Source: an uncultured Buttiauxella sp. (GTDB taxonomy: Bacteria > Pseudomonadota > Gammaproteobacteria > Enterobacterales > Enterobacteriaceae). From it: 64,000 bases of DNA. The position numbers and the translations under genes are program-made. Where the stretch lies: the NCBI GenBank assembly GCA_946480445.1, contig CAMLJN010000019.1, positions 1-64,000 on the forward strand. The letters run 5' to 3'. The notes beneath the pieces were generated by a model. That model made no database searches. It had not been told where the DNA came from and worked only from the letters and a program-made list of their open reading frames with translations. Shown here in pieces: positions 24,996 through 34,830 of the stretch; position 1 is the stretch's first letter, and every line of letters starts with the position of its first letter.

Positions 24996-25955
24996 ATGAA
25001 AACTCAACCCGTTATTGGCATCAGCGGCTGTTTAACCGGCTCCGCCGTGCGTTTCGACGGCGGCCATAAGCGCATGGGCTTTGTTATGGATGAGCTGTCC
25101 CGGTGGGTCACCTTCAGACCGGTGTGCCCGGAAATGGCTATCGGCCTGCCTTCTCCTCGCCCGGCACTGCGCCTGACCAAAACCACCGGGGGGGAAATTT
25201 TTATGCGCTTTAGTAAGCCTCCCCACGAGGATGTTACAGCGAAAATGGCCGATTTTGCCGCAGAGTATCTGCCGCGCATCGGCGATCTCGCCGGATTTAT
25301 CGTCTGCGCTAAATCCCCCACCTGTGGTATGGAGCGTGTGCGCCTGTACGACGAAAAAGGTAACAGCGGCCGTAAGGAAGGCGTCGGCCTGTTTACTCAG
25401 GCGCTAATGGATAACTATCCGTGGCTGCCGCTGGAGGAAGACGGGCGTCTGCACGATCCGGTGCTGCGGGAGAATTTTGTCGAGCGTGTGTTCGCGCTGC
25501 ACGAACTGAATACCCTGCGGGCCAACGGATTAACCCGCCACGGGCTGCTTGATTTTCATAGCCGCTATAAATTACAGCTGCTGGCGCACCATCAGGCGGG
25601 CTACAGAGAGATTGGGCCATTTGTCGCCTCCCTGCATGAGTGGCAGGACCTGGACGCCTTCTTCGAGGTATACCGCGACAAACTCATGGCTATCTTAAAA
25701 CAGCCTGCTTCACGTAAGAACCACACGAATGTGCTGATGCATATCCAGGGATATTTCCGCAGCCAGCTCAACACGCGGCAGCGGGGCGAGCTTCGCGAAG
25801 TTATCCTGAACTACCGGGCCGGGCAGCTGCCGATCCTTGCTCCGATCACGCTGCTTAAGCACTATCTGGCGGAATATCCCGACCAGTACCTGGCAAAACA
25901 AAAATATTTTGACCCGTATCCGGAAACCCTGGGTCTTCGTCTCTCCGTCATGTAA
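24996..25955 (+). CDS. DUF523-DUF1722 protein (YbgA-like C-terminal domain)
   Basis: This is a 319-residue, two-domain protein. The N-terminal DUF523 (residues 1-155) starts PVIGISGCLTGSAVRFDGGH and has CPEMAIGLPSPRP and FIVCAKSPTCG. The C-terminal DUF1722 (about 190-305) has FHSRYKLQLLAHHQAGYREI. E. coli YbgA has only the DUF1722 part and lies beside the photolyase gene phrB; no photolyase gene follows here. It starts ten bases after the lipid operon and is probably cotranscribed. Confidence 0.88.
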   Translation: MKTQPVIGISGCLTGSAVRFDGGHKRMGFVMDELSRWVTFRPVCPEMAIGLPSPRPALRLTKTTGGEIFMRFSKPPHEDVTAKMADFAAEYLPRIGDLAGFIVCAKSPTCGMERVRLYDEKGNSGRKEGVGLFTQALMDNYPWLPLEEDGRLHDPVLRENFVERVFALHELNTLRANGLTRHGLLDFHSRYKLQLLAHHQAGYREIGPFVASLHEWQDLDAFFEVYRDKLMAILKQPASRKNHTNVLMHIQGYFRSQLNTRQRGELREVILNYRAGQLPILAPITLLKHYLAEYPDQYLAKQKYFDPYPETLGLRLSVM

Positions 25956-26072
25956 CGGTCGGCGAAGTTGCGTCGAACGCCAGAGAGTTATTGCATTTTT
26001 TTCGTAAGGTGCAAGACTCTTTGGGGGCGTTTTGCGCCAACAGTTGTCCATATCAAATACAGAGATCGTGCT

Positions 26073-26708
26073 ATGCAACATATCATTGAGGGGTTCCTCA
26101 GCTTTCAAAAAGATATTTTCCCTCAGCGCAAAGAGCTTTTCCGCAGCCTTGCGTCCAGCCAGAATCCGAAGGCGCTGTTTATCTCCTGCTCAGACAGCCG
26201 TCTGGTGCCGGAGCTGGTGACGCAACAGGAGCCGGGCCAGCTTTTTGTGATCCGCAACGCCGGGAATATCGTCCCTTCTTTTGGCCCGGAACCGGGCGGC
26301 GTCTCCGCGACAATCGAATATGCCGTAGTGGCGCTGGGCGTGACTGATATTGTGATTTGCGGCCACTCCAACTGCGGCGCGATGAAGGCCATTGCGACCT
26401 GCCAGTGCATGGAGCCTATGCCTGCGGTAGCCCACTGGCTGCGCTATTCGGATGCGGCAAAGGCCGTCGTCGAGAAGAAGTGCTGGGATAACGAGACGGA
26501 CAAGGTTAATGCGATGGTGGAAGAGAACGTCATTGCTCAGCTGAACAATATCAAAACGCACCCTTCCGTTGCCGTCGGCCTGCGCGACAGCGCCATTCGC
26601 CTGCATGGCTGGGTCTACGATATCGAAAGCGGCGAAATCCGCACGCTGGATAAAAACAGCAAGAAGTTCGTTTCGCTGGCCGATAATCCGGCCGTGTATT
26701 TTGAATGA
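26073..26708 (+). CDS. Beta-class carbonic anhydrase, CynT-like
   Basis: This is a 211-residue protein. Zinc ligands are C39 and H98/C101 with the D41-R43 dyad ([13 protein letters not shown] and [15 protein letters not shown]). The sequence is closer to CynT than to Can ([31 protein letters not shown] end). It interconverts CO2 and bicarbonate. No cyanase or cyanate transporter gene is adjacent, so the role is probably general CO2 supply. The ATG at 26073 is chosen over upstream in-frame codons because it gives the family start [12 protein letters not shown]. Confidence 0.92.
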   Translation: MQHIIEGFLSFQKDIFPQRKELFRSLASSQNPKALFISCSDSRLVPELVTQQEPGQLFVIRNAGNIVPSFGPEPGGVSATIEYAVVALGVTDIVICGHSNCGAMKAIATCQCMEPMPAVAHWLRYSDAAKAVVEKKCWDNETDKVNAMVEENVIAQLNNIKTHPSVAVGLRDSAIRLHGWVYDIESGEIRTLDKNSKKFVSLADNPAVYFE

Positions 26709-26864
26709 AGCAGCTGACTGAGATTTAGTCCTTCGGTTAACCCGCGAACCTGGAGTCGCACCATCCGCCGCATACCAGGGCGGCGGATGTTTAATCTGGC
26801 CCATAGTCGGTCTTTTCATTATCCCACCCCGCAGCGTGCCGGACTGATTCAAGAACCTGCCAAT

Positions 26865-26878
26865 AAACATATATGTTT
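26865..26878. promoter_or_regulatory. Candidate ArsR operator upstream of arsR
   Basis: The 14-base palindrome aaacatatatgttt lies 69 bases before the arsR start, in a promoter-like AT-rich stretch. A related half (aaacatatgt) recurs just before arsB. Confidence 0.45.
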
Positions 26879-26947
26879 TTTCATACGTATTATTGCAATT
26901 TCTGCACGCCAGCGTATTCTGTAGGCCTTATCACCAGGGGGCTAGTC

Positions 26948-27298
26948 ATGGCGTTGATACCGCTTCAACTCTTCAAGAATCTTTCCGATGAAACCCGGCT
27001 GGCAATCGTTTTGCTGCTCCGGGAGATGGGCGAGCTGTGCGTATGCGATCTTTGTACCGCACTTGACGAATCGCAGCCTAAGATCTCACGCCATCTGGCT
27101 ATGCTAAGAGAGAGTGGTTTATTGCTCGATCGTAAGCAGGGGAAGTGGGTTCACTATCGTTTATCTCCCCATATGCCTGCCTGGTCCGCGCAGGTTATCG
27201 ATCAGGCCTGGCTAAGCCAGCGGGAAGAGATTCAGGGGATCGCCAGCAGGCTGATTTCAGCGTGCTGCACAGAGGACGGCAAGTCCGCGTGTCGGTAA
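26948..27298 (+). CDS. arsR: Arsenite-responsive repressor ArsR
   Basis: This 116-residue protein has the ArsR/SmtB winged helix: [17 protein letters not shown], the metal site ELCVCDLC (C31, C33, C36) and the recognition helix [16 protein letters not shown]. It represses the ars genes until As(III) or Sb(III) binds the cysteines. The ATG at 26948 follows a gggggct stretch; longer in-frame starts are less likely. It is the first gene of arsRBC. Confidence 0.95.
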   Translation: MALIPLQLFKNLSDETRLAIVLLLREMGELCVCDLCTALDESQPKISRHLAMLRESGLLLDRKQGKWVHYRLSPHMPAWSAQVIDQAWLSQREEIQGIASRLISACCTEDGKSACR

Positions 27299-27324
27299 AA
27301 AAATTTCAGCTTATATATTCGAAA

Positions 27325-27334
27325 AAACATATGT
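27325..27334. promoter_or_regulatory. Second candidate ArsR half-site, before arsB
   Basis: The string aaacatatgt lies 14 bases before the arsB start, in the arsR-arsB gap, and repeats the core of the site upstream of arsR. It may allow a separate ArsR contact within the operon. Confidence 0.3.
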
Positions 27335-27347
27335 AAATGGAGGCGGT

Positions 27348-28637
27348 ATGCTGCTCGCAGGAGCCATTTTTATTCTGACTATTGTGCTGGTTATCTGGCA
27401 GCCGAAAGGGCTGGGTATTGGCTGGAGTGCGGCGTTTGGAGCCTTGCTGGCACTGGCATGCGGTGTGATTCAGGTGGCTGATATTCCCGTGGTGTGGAAT
27501 ATCGTCTGGAATGCCACCGCAACGTTTATCGCCGTCATTATTATTAGCCTGCTGCTGGATGAATCCGGCTTTTTCGAATGGGCAGCGCTACATGTTTCAC
27601 GCTGGGGAAACGGGCGAGGACGTTTGCTTTTTACCTACATCGTGCTGCTCGGCGCTGCGGTAGCGGCTTTGTTTGCCAACGATGGCGCAGCGCTCATTCT
27701 GACGCCGATCGTTATCGCTATGCTGCTTGCGCTCGGGTTCAGCAAAAGCACCACGCTGGCCTTCGTCATGGCCGCCGGATTTATTGCCGATACCGCCAGC
27801 CTGCCGCTTATCGTCTCCAACCTGGTTAATATCGTTTCGGCGGATTTCTTCGGTCTTGGGTTCACGGACTATGCCTCTGTCATGGTGCCCGTGGACATTG
27901 CCGCGATTATTGCCACGCTCGCGATGCTGCATCTGTTCTTCCGCAAAGATATTCCGCCTGCCTACGATCTTAGTCGCCTGAAAGCACCGGCGAAAGCGAT
28001 TAAAGATCCGGCTACCTTCACAACGGGCTGGATTGTATTGGTTATGCTGCTGCTCGGCTTCTTTGTGCTTGAGCCGCTGGGTATTCCGGTTAGCGCTATT
28101 GCTGCCGTGGGCGCATTAATTTTGTTTGCCGTGGCAAAAAGAGGCCATGCTATTAATACGGGTAAGGTGCTCAGAGGAGCACCGTGGCAAATCGTCATTT
28201 TCTCTCTGGGTATGTATCTGGTGGTTTACGGCCTGCGCAATGCGGGATTAACGGAATCGCTCTCCGGCGTACTTAACTTTCTGGCGAATAAAGGCCTTTG
28301 GGCCGCTACGCTGGGAACGGGGTTCCTGAGCGCATTCCTGTCCTCCATCATGAACAATATGCCTACCGTGCTGATTGGCGCCCTGTCCATTGAGGGCAGC
28401 ACCGCAGCCGGCGCGATCAAAGAAGCGATGATCTATGCCAACGTTATTGGCTGCGATCTTGGACCGAAAATTACGCCGATTGGGAGTCTGGCGACGCTGC
28501 TCTGGCTGCATGTTCTCTCACAAAAAAACATGACCATCACGTGGGGATATTATTTCCGGACCGGCATAGTGATGACGTTGCCCGTGCTGTTTGTCACGCT
28601 GGCCGCGCTGGCAATTCGTTTATCTTTCCATTCTTAA
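27348..28637 (+). CDS. arsB: Arsenite efflux transporter ArsB
   Basis: This 429-residue, roughly 12-helix transporter has the standard ArsB length and sequence ([69 protein letters not shown]). It exports arsenite and antimonite as a proton antiporter. It is preceded by ggaggcggt and followed by arsC. Confidence 0.97.
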   Translation: MLLAGAIFILTIVLVIWQPKGLGIGWSAAFGALLALACGVIQVADIPVVWNIVWNATATFIAVIIISLLLDESGFFEWAALHVSRWGNGRGRLLFTYIVLLGAAVAALFANDGAALILTPIVIAMLLALGFSKSTTLAFVMAAGFIADTASLPLIVSNLVNIVSADFFGLGFTDYASVMVPVDIAAIIATLAMLHLFFRKDIPPAYDLSRLKAPAKAIKDPATFTTGWIVLVMLLLGFFVLEPLGIPVSAIAAVGALILFAVAKRGHAINTGKVLRGAPWQIVIFSLGMYLVVYGLRNAGLTESLSGVLNFLANKGLWAATLGTGFLSAFLSSIMNNMPTVLIGALSIEGSTAAGAIKEAMIYANVIGCDLGPKITPIGSLATLLWLHVLSQKNMTITWGYYFRTGIVMTLPVLFVTLAALAIRLSFHS

Positions 28638-28649
28638 TGAGACGTTGCT

Positions 28650-29075
28650 ATGAGCAAGATAACTGTCTATCACAACCCGGCCTGTGGAACGTCACGCAAC
28701 ACGCTGGAGATGATCCGCAACAGCGGCACAGAGCCAACGATTATTTATTATCTTGATACACCTCCTTCGCGCGAAGAGCTTGTAAAGCTGATTGCGGATA
28801 TGGGCATCAGCGTATCTGAACTGCTACGCAAAAATGTTGCACCTTACACAGAGCTTGGCCTTGCAGAAGCGAGTTTTACCGACGAGGCGCTGATCGGCTT
28901 TATGTTGCAGTATCCAATCCTGATTAACCGCCCGATAGTTGTTACGCCGTTGGGTACGCGGCTGTGCCGCCCGTCAGAAGTCGTGCTGGATATTTTGCCG
29001 GACGCTCAAAAAGGGGCGTTCGTAAAAGAGGACGGTGAGAAGGTCGTCAACGAGGACGGGAAACGGCTGAAATAA
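28650..29075 (+). CDS. arsC: Arsenate reductase (glutaredoxin-dependent) ArsC
   Basis: This 141-residue protein has catalytic C12 in ITVYHNPACGTSRNTLEMI. Arginines follow later (IVVTPLGTRLCRPSE). It reduces arsenate to arsenite for ArsB using glutathione and glutaredoxin. It starts 12 bases after arsB. A GC stem (29149-29168) lies between it and the convergent flavoprotein gene. Confidence 0.97.
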   Translation: MSKITVYHNPACGTSRNTLEMIRNSGTEPTIIYYLDTPPSREELVKLIADMGISVSELLRKNVAPYTELGLAEASFTDEALIGFMLQYPILINRPIVVTPLGTRLCRPSEVVLDILPDAQKGAFVKEDGEKVVNEDGKRLK

Positions 29076-29200
29076 CGTGCGGGCATCGTAGTCAGCTGTT
29101 CATAGCGGAGGGGGAATGACGTGGTTAATGATTTAACGGTGTGATGTTTCCCGCCTTTCAGGGCGGGAGTTATGTTAAGCTCTCAATAATCCCGTTCCTG

Positions 29201-30811
29201 TCACATTTCGATGAAAGGCAGCCGTCTGCGCAGGCCTGCGGCTGGCTCCAGCGCGGCTTTTGCAATAGCCGCGCCAATTTCCGCACAGACGACAAGACCC
29301 TGCACAAAGGGCCTGTCGTGCATAAGCCAGGGCAGAGCGCCAAACGCAATACGTCCGCGAGCGGCGGCGGGTGCCAGCAGCGTGTAATCCTTGCCAACAT
29401 CCGGGATGTCATCGCCGGTCGCCAGCAGCTGCTTTCTTAAGGTCGGGAACGGCAGATCTTTTGTCTTCAGCGGCTGTTGGCCGCGTGCATCAATAAATAC
29501 ATCGAACTCATAAGTTTTATCGCCCGTGGAAATCACCGTCTTGCGTTCTTTGACCTCCAGCTGATAATCGTGGCCGAGGGCAAGAACATTAATGATGCCG
29601 GTCTCGCGTAAGGCCAGCAGCCTGCGAATAGATTCGGAGGGGATGGCCGCATAGTTGTCGATGAAAACGCGGGCCAGACCTGCGTTAAATCGCTTACTGT
29701 CTTCTTCATCAAGGTGAGGGACAATTTCCTGTACGGCCTCATGCAGGCGCAGGATGACATAGCGCCAGGGCACGGTTCGCCTGTCGCGTTTGTTACGCTC
29801 GACTTCTTCAAGATTGGCTGCCGCCCAGCGAAACGGATCGTGTTTATGCCGGTCGGCAAACCACGCCCCGGAGAAGCTGTCGGCAGTGAGCGTGTGCAGG
29901 GAGATATGTTCGCTCCATTGCGGATCGGCCAGAGAAATTTCTTCCACCATCAGGTTGAAGACCCGGTCGAGCAGGCCGTTGGCTCCTGCCGCGATTTCTT
30001 TCGCCAGCGCCCGTTCCGTCACGATGCTTAAGGGCTCGTAGGGCAGCGGGCAGTAGAAATCAGCCTCCGGCAGGATACCCGAACGGGACATCAGATCGAT
30101 CTTAAGCCCAGGGCTTGCCGCCTCAGGAATGAATTTAACGTGTTCATTATCCGCTTCTGCAAATGTGCCATGTTGGGCGACGACGGCCATCGCAGCGTCA
30201 AGGCCGCTTAACGAGGTGCCCATGATGCCGATTTTGCACGCCGGGATTTCTGCTGTCATTAGCCCTGACCAGGGGCTGGGGAAGAATGTTCTTGTGGCTT
30301 CACTTTCATCCGGCCAGACGTGCCCGGTGGCAATAACGGCAAGATCGAACTGTTCAGATACAGCGGCCCCTCCGGCCCACAGACGTACCCCCTCAGGCGT
30401 CGCTTCCAGATCGGTGACCTCGCAGGATTCATGGACGTTCACCGTAAAACCTTGCTGTCTTGCCTGCGCGACCAGCGCCAGAAACTGGTCCCGGAAATAC
30501 TCGCCGAGAAGAATACGCGGCAGGAACTGGCGAACGTGCAGGGAAGCCTGCTCAACGCCGTAGCGGGCGAGATGCTCTTCACTCTGGTTTCGCAGCCAGT
30601 CGATATAGGTCCTGAAGATCGGCGGGATTTCGATGCTGGCGATATTGGCCAGCATTAGCTTCGAGGTTTCTTCCTGACTGTAGGGCATACCGACGCCTGC
30701 TTCGCTGGCCTGCTCATAAATGGAAACCGAGAGTGGCATCTTGTTTTTCAGCAGCGAGTAAAAAGTGTATATACCCGTCGGGCCCGCGCCGATAATGGCG
30801 ATCTTCTTCAT
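29201..30811 (-). CDS. ydhS: YdhS-like FAD/NAD(P)-binding protein
   Basis: This 536-residue protein opens KKIAIIGAGPTGIYTFYSLL, a Rossmann FAD motif, then EQASEAGVGMPYS. The match to E. coli YdhS continues through RQFLPRILLGEYFRDQFL, VIATGHVWPDESEATRT, VPWRYVILRLHEAVQEIVPH and FGALPWLMHDRPFVQGL. The reaction of YdhS is unknown. It is a single gene, convergent with arsC. Confidence 0.88.
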   Translation of the reverse strand: MKKIAIIGAGPTGIYTFYSLLKNKMPLSVSIYEQASEAGVGMPYSQEETSKLMLANIASIEIPPIFRTYIDWLRNQSEEHLARYGVEQASLHVRQFLPRILLGEYFRDQFLALVAQARQQGFTVNVHESCEVTDLEATPEGVRLWAGGAAVSEQFDLAVIATGHVWPDESEATRTFFPSPWSGLMTAEIPACKIGIMGTSLSGLDAAMAVVAQHGTFAEADNEHVKFIPEAASPGLKIDLMSRSGILPEADFYCPLPYEPLSIVTERALAKEIAAGANGLLDRVFNLMVEEISLADPQWSEHISLHTLTADSFSGAWFADRHKHDPFRWAAANLEEVERNKRDRRTVPWRYVILRLHEAVQEIVPHLDEEDSKRFNAGLARVFIDNYAAIPSESIRRLLALRETGIINVLALGHDYQLEVKERKTVISTGDKTYEFDVFIDARGQQPLKTKDLPFPTLRKQLLATGDDIPDVGKDYTLLAPAAARGRIAFGALPWLMHDRPFVQGLVVCAEIGAAIAKAALEPAAGLRRRLPFIEM

Positions 30812-30944
30812 TGATCCTTACTCCGCGTTGTTTTTATCTGGTCCATTTTCCTGCCGGATACGTGATCCCTGCGGATTAAGTGTGGTCGAAAACGCTGAAG
30901 TGAACCAGGTCAGATTATTTTGTGAGCAAGTGAGGTTATGTGTA

Positions 30945-30971
30945 TAAAAAAGGCGCCGCGATGGCGCCTTT
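30945..30971 (-). terminator. Rho-independent terminator of the fumarase gene
   Basis: On the minus strand aaaggcgcc and ggcgccttt (30963-30971 and 30949-30957) form a 9-bp stem with a 5-base loop, followed by T residues. Confidence 0.88.
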
Positions 30972-30987
30972 ACTCTTTGAGTCATGT

Positions 30988-32637
30988 TTAGCGTTTGCTA
31001 CAGCCCGCGCACTGCTTGTTCTGGATCTGCTGGAAGAAGTCGTTGCCTTTGTCATCCACCAGGATAAACGCCGGGAAGTTCTCCACTTCGATTTTCCAGA
31101 TAGCTTCCATCCCCAGCTCCGGGTATTCCACCAGTTCAAGACTCTTGATACTTTGCTGCGCCAGCACCGCTGCCGGACCGCCGATACTGCCGAGGTAGAA
31201 GCCACCGTGTTGGTGGCAGGCGTCGGTCACCTGTTGGCTACGGTTGCCTTTTGCCAGCATGATCATGCTGCCGCCGTTGGACTGCAACAGATCCACATAA
31301 GAATCCATGCGCCCGGCGGTGGTCGGGCCTAACGAACCGGAGGCGTAACCTTCAGGTGTTTTAGCCGGACCAGCATAGTAAATCGGATGATCTTTCACGT
31401 ACTGCGGCAGGCCTTCGCCGTTATCCAGACGCTCTTTCAGTTTGGCGTGAGCAATATCGCGACCCACGATGATGGTGCCGCTTAAAGACAGGCGGGTGGA
31501 TACCGGATACTGCGAAAGCTGCGCGAGGATCTCTTTCATCGGACGGTTCAGATCGACCTGCACGGCTTCCCCTTCACCGGCCTGACGAAGTTCTTGCGGA
31601 ATGTACTTGCCTGGGTTGCTTTCCAGCTTCTCGATCCAGATGCCGTCTTTGTTGATTTTTGCTTTGATATTACGGTCTGCGGAGCAGGAGACGCCCATAC
31701 CAATCGGGCAGGATGCCCCGTGGCGTGGCAGGCGTACAACGCGAATATCATGGGCAAAGTATTTCCCGCCGAACTGCGCACCCAGGCCGAGCTTCTGCGC
31801 TTCTTCCAGCAGTTCCTGCTCAAGCTGCACGTCGCGAAACGCCTGACCGTGTTCGTTGCCTTCGGTCGGCAGGCCATCGTAGTAGTGGGTGGAAGCCAGC
31901 TTCACCGTTTTCAGCGTGGATTCCGCAGAAGTCCCGCCGATCACAAAGGCTACATGATAAGGCGGGCAGGCTGCAGTGCCCAGGGTACGCATTTTATCTA
32001 CCAGGTAATCTTTCAGCTTCGCCGGGGTGATCAGCGCTTTGGTTTCCTGGTAGAGATAAGTTTTGTTCGCTGAGCCGCCGCCTTTGGCCACGCACAGGAA
32101 CTTGTACTCGTCGCCGTCCACGCTGTAGAGGTCGATCTGCGCGGGCAGGTTGGTGCCGGTATTCACCTCTTTATACATATCGAGCGGGGCGTTCTGTGAG
32201 TAGCGCAGGTTGTTTTCGATAAAGGTGTTGTACACGCCCTGAGACAGCGCGGCTTCGTCGCCGCCGCCGGTCCACACGCGCTGGCCTTTTTTGCCCATGA
32301 TGATCGCGGTGCCGGTGTCCTGGCAGGTCGGTAAGATGCCCTTGGCGGCGATCTCGGAGTTGCGCAGGAATTGCAGGGCGACGTACTTATCGTTTTCGCT
32401 GGCTTCCGGGTCGTGAAGAATATCGGCGACCTGCTGCTGGTGGGCCGGACGCAGCATAAAGGAGGCGTCGTGGAAGGCCTGCTGTGCCAGCAGGGTCAGC
32501 GCCTGCGGCTCGACTTTCAGCACCGGCTGACCTTCAAATTCGCCAACGGACACGTGCTCGCGGCTCAGCAGGTAGTATTCGGTTTCATCCGGAGCCAGCG
32601 GGAAAGGATTCTGGTAGTAAAAGGGTTTGTTCGACAT
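30988..32637 (-). CDS. Class I (Fe-S) fumarate hydratase, FumA/FumB-like
   Basis: This is a 549-residue protein. The three 4Fe-4S cysteines are in LPTCQDTG (C105), TAACPPYH and VSCSADRN, as in FumA and FumB. The whole length agrees with E. coli FumA. It interconverts fumarate and malate. In E. coli fumB, the anaerobic form, pairs with dcuB; here it lies downstream of a DASS transporter and beside a fumarate reductase, so the anaerobic direction (malate to fumarate) is likely. FumA and FumB cannot be told apart with certainty from sequence alone. Confidence 0.93.
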   Translation of the reverse strand: MSNKPFYYQNPFPLAPDETEYYLLSREHVSVGEFEGQPVLKVEPQALTLLAQQAFHDASFMLRPAHQQQVADILHDPEASENDKYVALQFLRNSEIAAKGILPTCQDTGTAIIMGKKGQRVWTGGGDEAALSQGVYNTFIENNLRYSQNAPLDMYKEVNTGTNLPAQIDLYSVDGDEYKFLCVAKGGGSANKTYLYQETKALITPAKLKDYLVDKMRTLGTAACPPYHVAFVIGGTSAESTLKTVKLASTHYYDGLPTEGNEHGQAFRDVQLEQELLEEAQKLGLGAQFGGKYFAHDIRVVRLPRHGASCPIGMGVSCSADRNIKAKINKDGIWIEKLESNPGKYIPQELRQAGEGEAVQVDLNRPMKEILAQLSQYPVSTRLSLSGTIIVGRDIAHAKLKERLDNGEGLPQYVKDHPIYYAGPAKTPEGYASGSLGPTTAGRMDSYVDLLQSNGGSMIMLAKGNRSQQVTDACHQHGGFYLGSIGGPAAVLAQQSIKSLELVEYPELGMEAIWKIEVENFPAFILVDDKGNDFFQQIQNKQCAGCSKR

Positions 32638-32692
32638 AGCTCATTACTCCATAAAAATTAACCGCCGGAAGTTGCCCCCCGGCGGTTTTGAA

Positions 32693-34204
32693 TCAGAAGA
32701 TCATCGCCATCCACGGATAGCCAATCACCAGCAGCGCGACCAGGAAGATGCCGCCGAAAATGGTGCCCAGGCGCCAGTAGTCTTTGGTTGGCAGGTAGCC
32801 ACTGCCGTAGTAAATCGGGCTGGGGCCGGTACCGTATGGCGTGATGATGCCCATGATGCCCAGCGAAGTCACCATCAGCAGACAGAACACTTCCATGTTC
32901 ATGCCCGGAATCGTCGAGGCGATGGTCAGCATGGCTGGCAGCAGCGCGGTGGTGTGTGCGGTGGTGCTGGCAAACAGGTAGTGCAGCAGGTAGAACGCCA
33001 GCAGCAGCACTATAGTTGCCACGCCCGGGGAGATACCGGTCATCAGCGCGCCGCCTTCTTTACCCAGCCAGCCGATAAAGCCGGTGGAAGAGAGGCCGTC
33101 GGCCAGCGCCACCAGGGTGGCAAACCACACAAAGGTATTCCACGCGGCTTTGTTGCCGGTGATGTCGTTCCAGTTCAGCACGCCGGTCCACAGCATCAGG
33201 ATGATAACCAGCAGGGCAGCCAGCGCCGGTTCAATCCAGGCGGCGGCGAAGATCCACATCATCAGCGCGCAGCATACGAACACCAGCAGCAGAATTTCAT
33301 TGCGGGACAGCTTGCCGAGTTTTTCCAGCTCGCGACAGGCCCATTTTGGCACTTCATCGTTAACTTTGACTTCCGGCGGATACAGCCAGTAGGCCAGCAG
33401 CGGCATGGTCAGAATCAGCAGCAGGCCCAGCGGCAGGAAGGCCAGGAACCACATGCCCCAGGAAATATTAATGCCGACGATGCTTTTCACCAGCGCCAGC
33501 GCCAGCAGGTTAGGAGCCAGCGCGGAAAGGAACATGGAGCTGGTGATACAGGCTGCGGTAATCGCCACCCACATCAGGTAAGAACCGATTTTACGCGCGC
33601 TTGGGTCGTTTGGTTTGGAACCGTACAGCGGCGGCAGGTTTGCGATAATCGGGTAGATTGTCCCGCCGCTACGCGCGGTGTTGGACGGGGTGAACGGGGC
33701 CAGCAGCAGGTCGGCCAGCGCAATCGCATAGCCAAGCGTCAGGCTGCGGCGACCGAGGTATTTCACCAGAATCAGCGCCAGGCGGCGGCCGAACTGGGTT
33801 TTATCGTAGCCGGCGGCAAACATAAATGCGCCGAAGATAAGCCACACGGTCGAGTTGCTAAAGCCGCTAACCGCCCATTTAAACGAGGCGCCCGCCAGTT
33901 TGAAAGAAGGATCGGCAAGCTGTTCGGGGCTAAAGAGCAGCCACTGGCTGCCGAGGGCGATAACCACGATGCCCGTCATGCCGATAACGGCACCCGGCAG
34001 TGGTTCAAAGATCAGGCCGACGATCACGCCGACGAAGATGGCGAAGAAGTGCCAGGCATAAGGCGGCAGGCCGTCAGGCACCGGGACGAACAGCAGCAGT
34101 ACCGCGACGATAATGTGCAGGGCCATCATCAGCCAGCGGCTGTTGTTGCTCGCCTTTTTAGTGCTCTCTTTGAGCGGCGGTAGATTGGTGGTCATTACAG
34201 TCAT
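32693..34204 (-). CDS. DASS-family dicarboxylate transporter (CitT/TtdT-like)
   Basis: This 503-residue protein has about 12 helices. It shows the two SNT/STT-type substrate motifs of the divalent anion:sodium symporter family (TPSNTARSGGTIYPI and ASTTAHTTALLPAM) and the late ITPYGTGPSPIYYGSG. Close relatives exchange citrate or tartrate for succinate. With fumarase and fumarate reductase alongside, uptake of a C4-dicarboxylate against succinate is the probable role. It lies upstream of the fumarase gene with a 55-base gap. Confidence 0.9.
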   Translation of the reverse strand: MTVMTTNLPPLKESTKKASNNSRWLMMALHIIVAVLLLFVPVPDGLPPYAWHFFAIFVGVIVGLIFEPLPGAVIGMTGIVVIALGSQWLLFSPEQLADPSFKLAGASFKWAVSGFSNSTVWLIFGAFMFAAGYDKTQFGRRLALILVKYLGRRSLTLGYAIALADLLLAPFTPSNTARSGGTIYPIIANLPPLYGSKPNDPSARKIGSYLMWVAITAACITSSMFLSALAPNLLALALVKSIVGINISWGMWFLAFLPLGLLLILTMPLLAYWLYPPEVKVNDEVPKWACRELEKLGKLSRNEILLLVFVCCALMMWIFAAAWIEPALAALLVIILMLWTGVLNWNDITGNKAAWNTFVWFATLVALADGLSSTGFIGWLGKEGGALMTGISPGVATIVLLLAFYLLHYLFASTTAHTTALLPAMLTIASTIPGMNMEVFCLLMVTSLGIMGIITPYGTGPSPIYYGSGYLPTKDYWRLGTIFGGIFLVALLVIGYPWMAMIF

Positions 34205-34398
34205 AAAAACACCGTTATAAGTAGTTAAGGATTCTGTTTACTATTTCCGCTGCTGCCGATTTATTTAGTTATTTAACTTTATTTATTAATTAAAGACTGG
34301 CTTTATTGTCTCTCGGAAATAGCGATTCAGCGCATTTTTCAGGCGGTGAATTAAAATTAAGTGATAATTATATATTGCGCTTTCGGAGTATATTGCAA

Positions 34399-34412
34399 TT
34401 GATCCAGATCAG
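34399..34412. promoter_or_regulatory. FNR box
   Basis: The string ttgatccagatcag matches TTGAT-N4-ATCAA at nine of ten defined bases. It lies 195 bases from the transporter start and 419 from the reductase start, implying anaerobic activation of at least the transporter-fumarase unit. Confidence 0.6.
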
Positions 34413-34546
34413 GTTTTTGCAGAGATTGGGATGTTTTGAAAATAATAAATACCCTATTTAAAATTAGGGTTAATTAGTGATAAATATTATCATCTGCGCC
34501 GGGTATGTAACCAGCTAAGGTCGCCTTTTGGTACGTGTTTTTGTGT

Positions 34547-34571
34547 GCAGGCCTTGGCGCGCAAGGCCTGC
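34547..34571. repeat. Perfect hairpin in the divergent promoter region
   Basis: The arms gcaggccttg (34547-34556) and caaggcctgc (34562-34571) flank a 5-base loop. No T run follows on either strand, so it is not a standard terminator. Confidence 0.5.
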
Positions 34572-34830
34572 GTGTTGGCTCTTCTGAAAGTAACAAAGTA
34601 AGCAAAACGTTAAATAAATTGAAGGCAATGTGAAGGTTTTATTTTTAAATTAATAATACCTTATGGGTAACTGTGTTATTGCGGTCATTCAATAGTTTTA
34701 TAACTAACGTAAATACTTTAGTAATTAAAAATAGTCTTATATTGGTTGTATGCAAATGGCCTAAAAAAAGAACGAAAATAACGCCAGCAACCGAATTCTA
34801 AAGTTTAAAATTTGAAAGTTTGGAGTGGAT

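Larger units (their letters stand above)
34205..34830. promoter_or_regulatory. Divergent promoter region of the fumarate respiration module
   Basis: About 620 AT-rich bases without a gene lie between the divergent transporter and fumarate reductase genes. They contain a near-consensus FNR box (34399-34412) and a perfect hairpin (34547-34571). A DcuR-like response regulator encoded nearby probably also binds here. Confidence 0.65.

Noticed and set aside
32627..34183. 518-codon plus-strand frame
   Set aside because: It is the antisense shadow of the DASS transporter, rich in Gln, His and Arg, with no domain.
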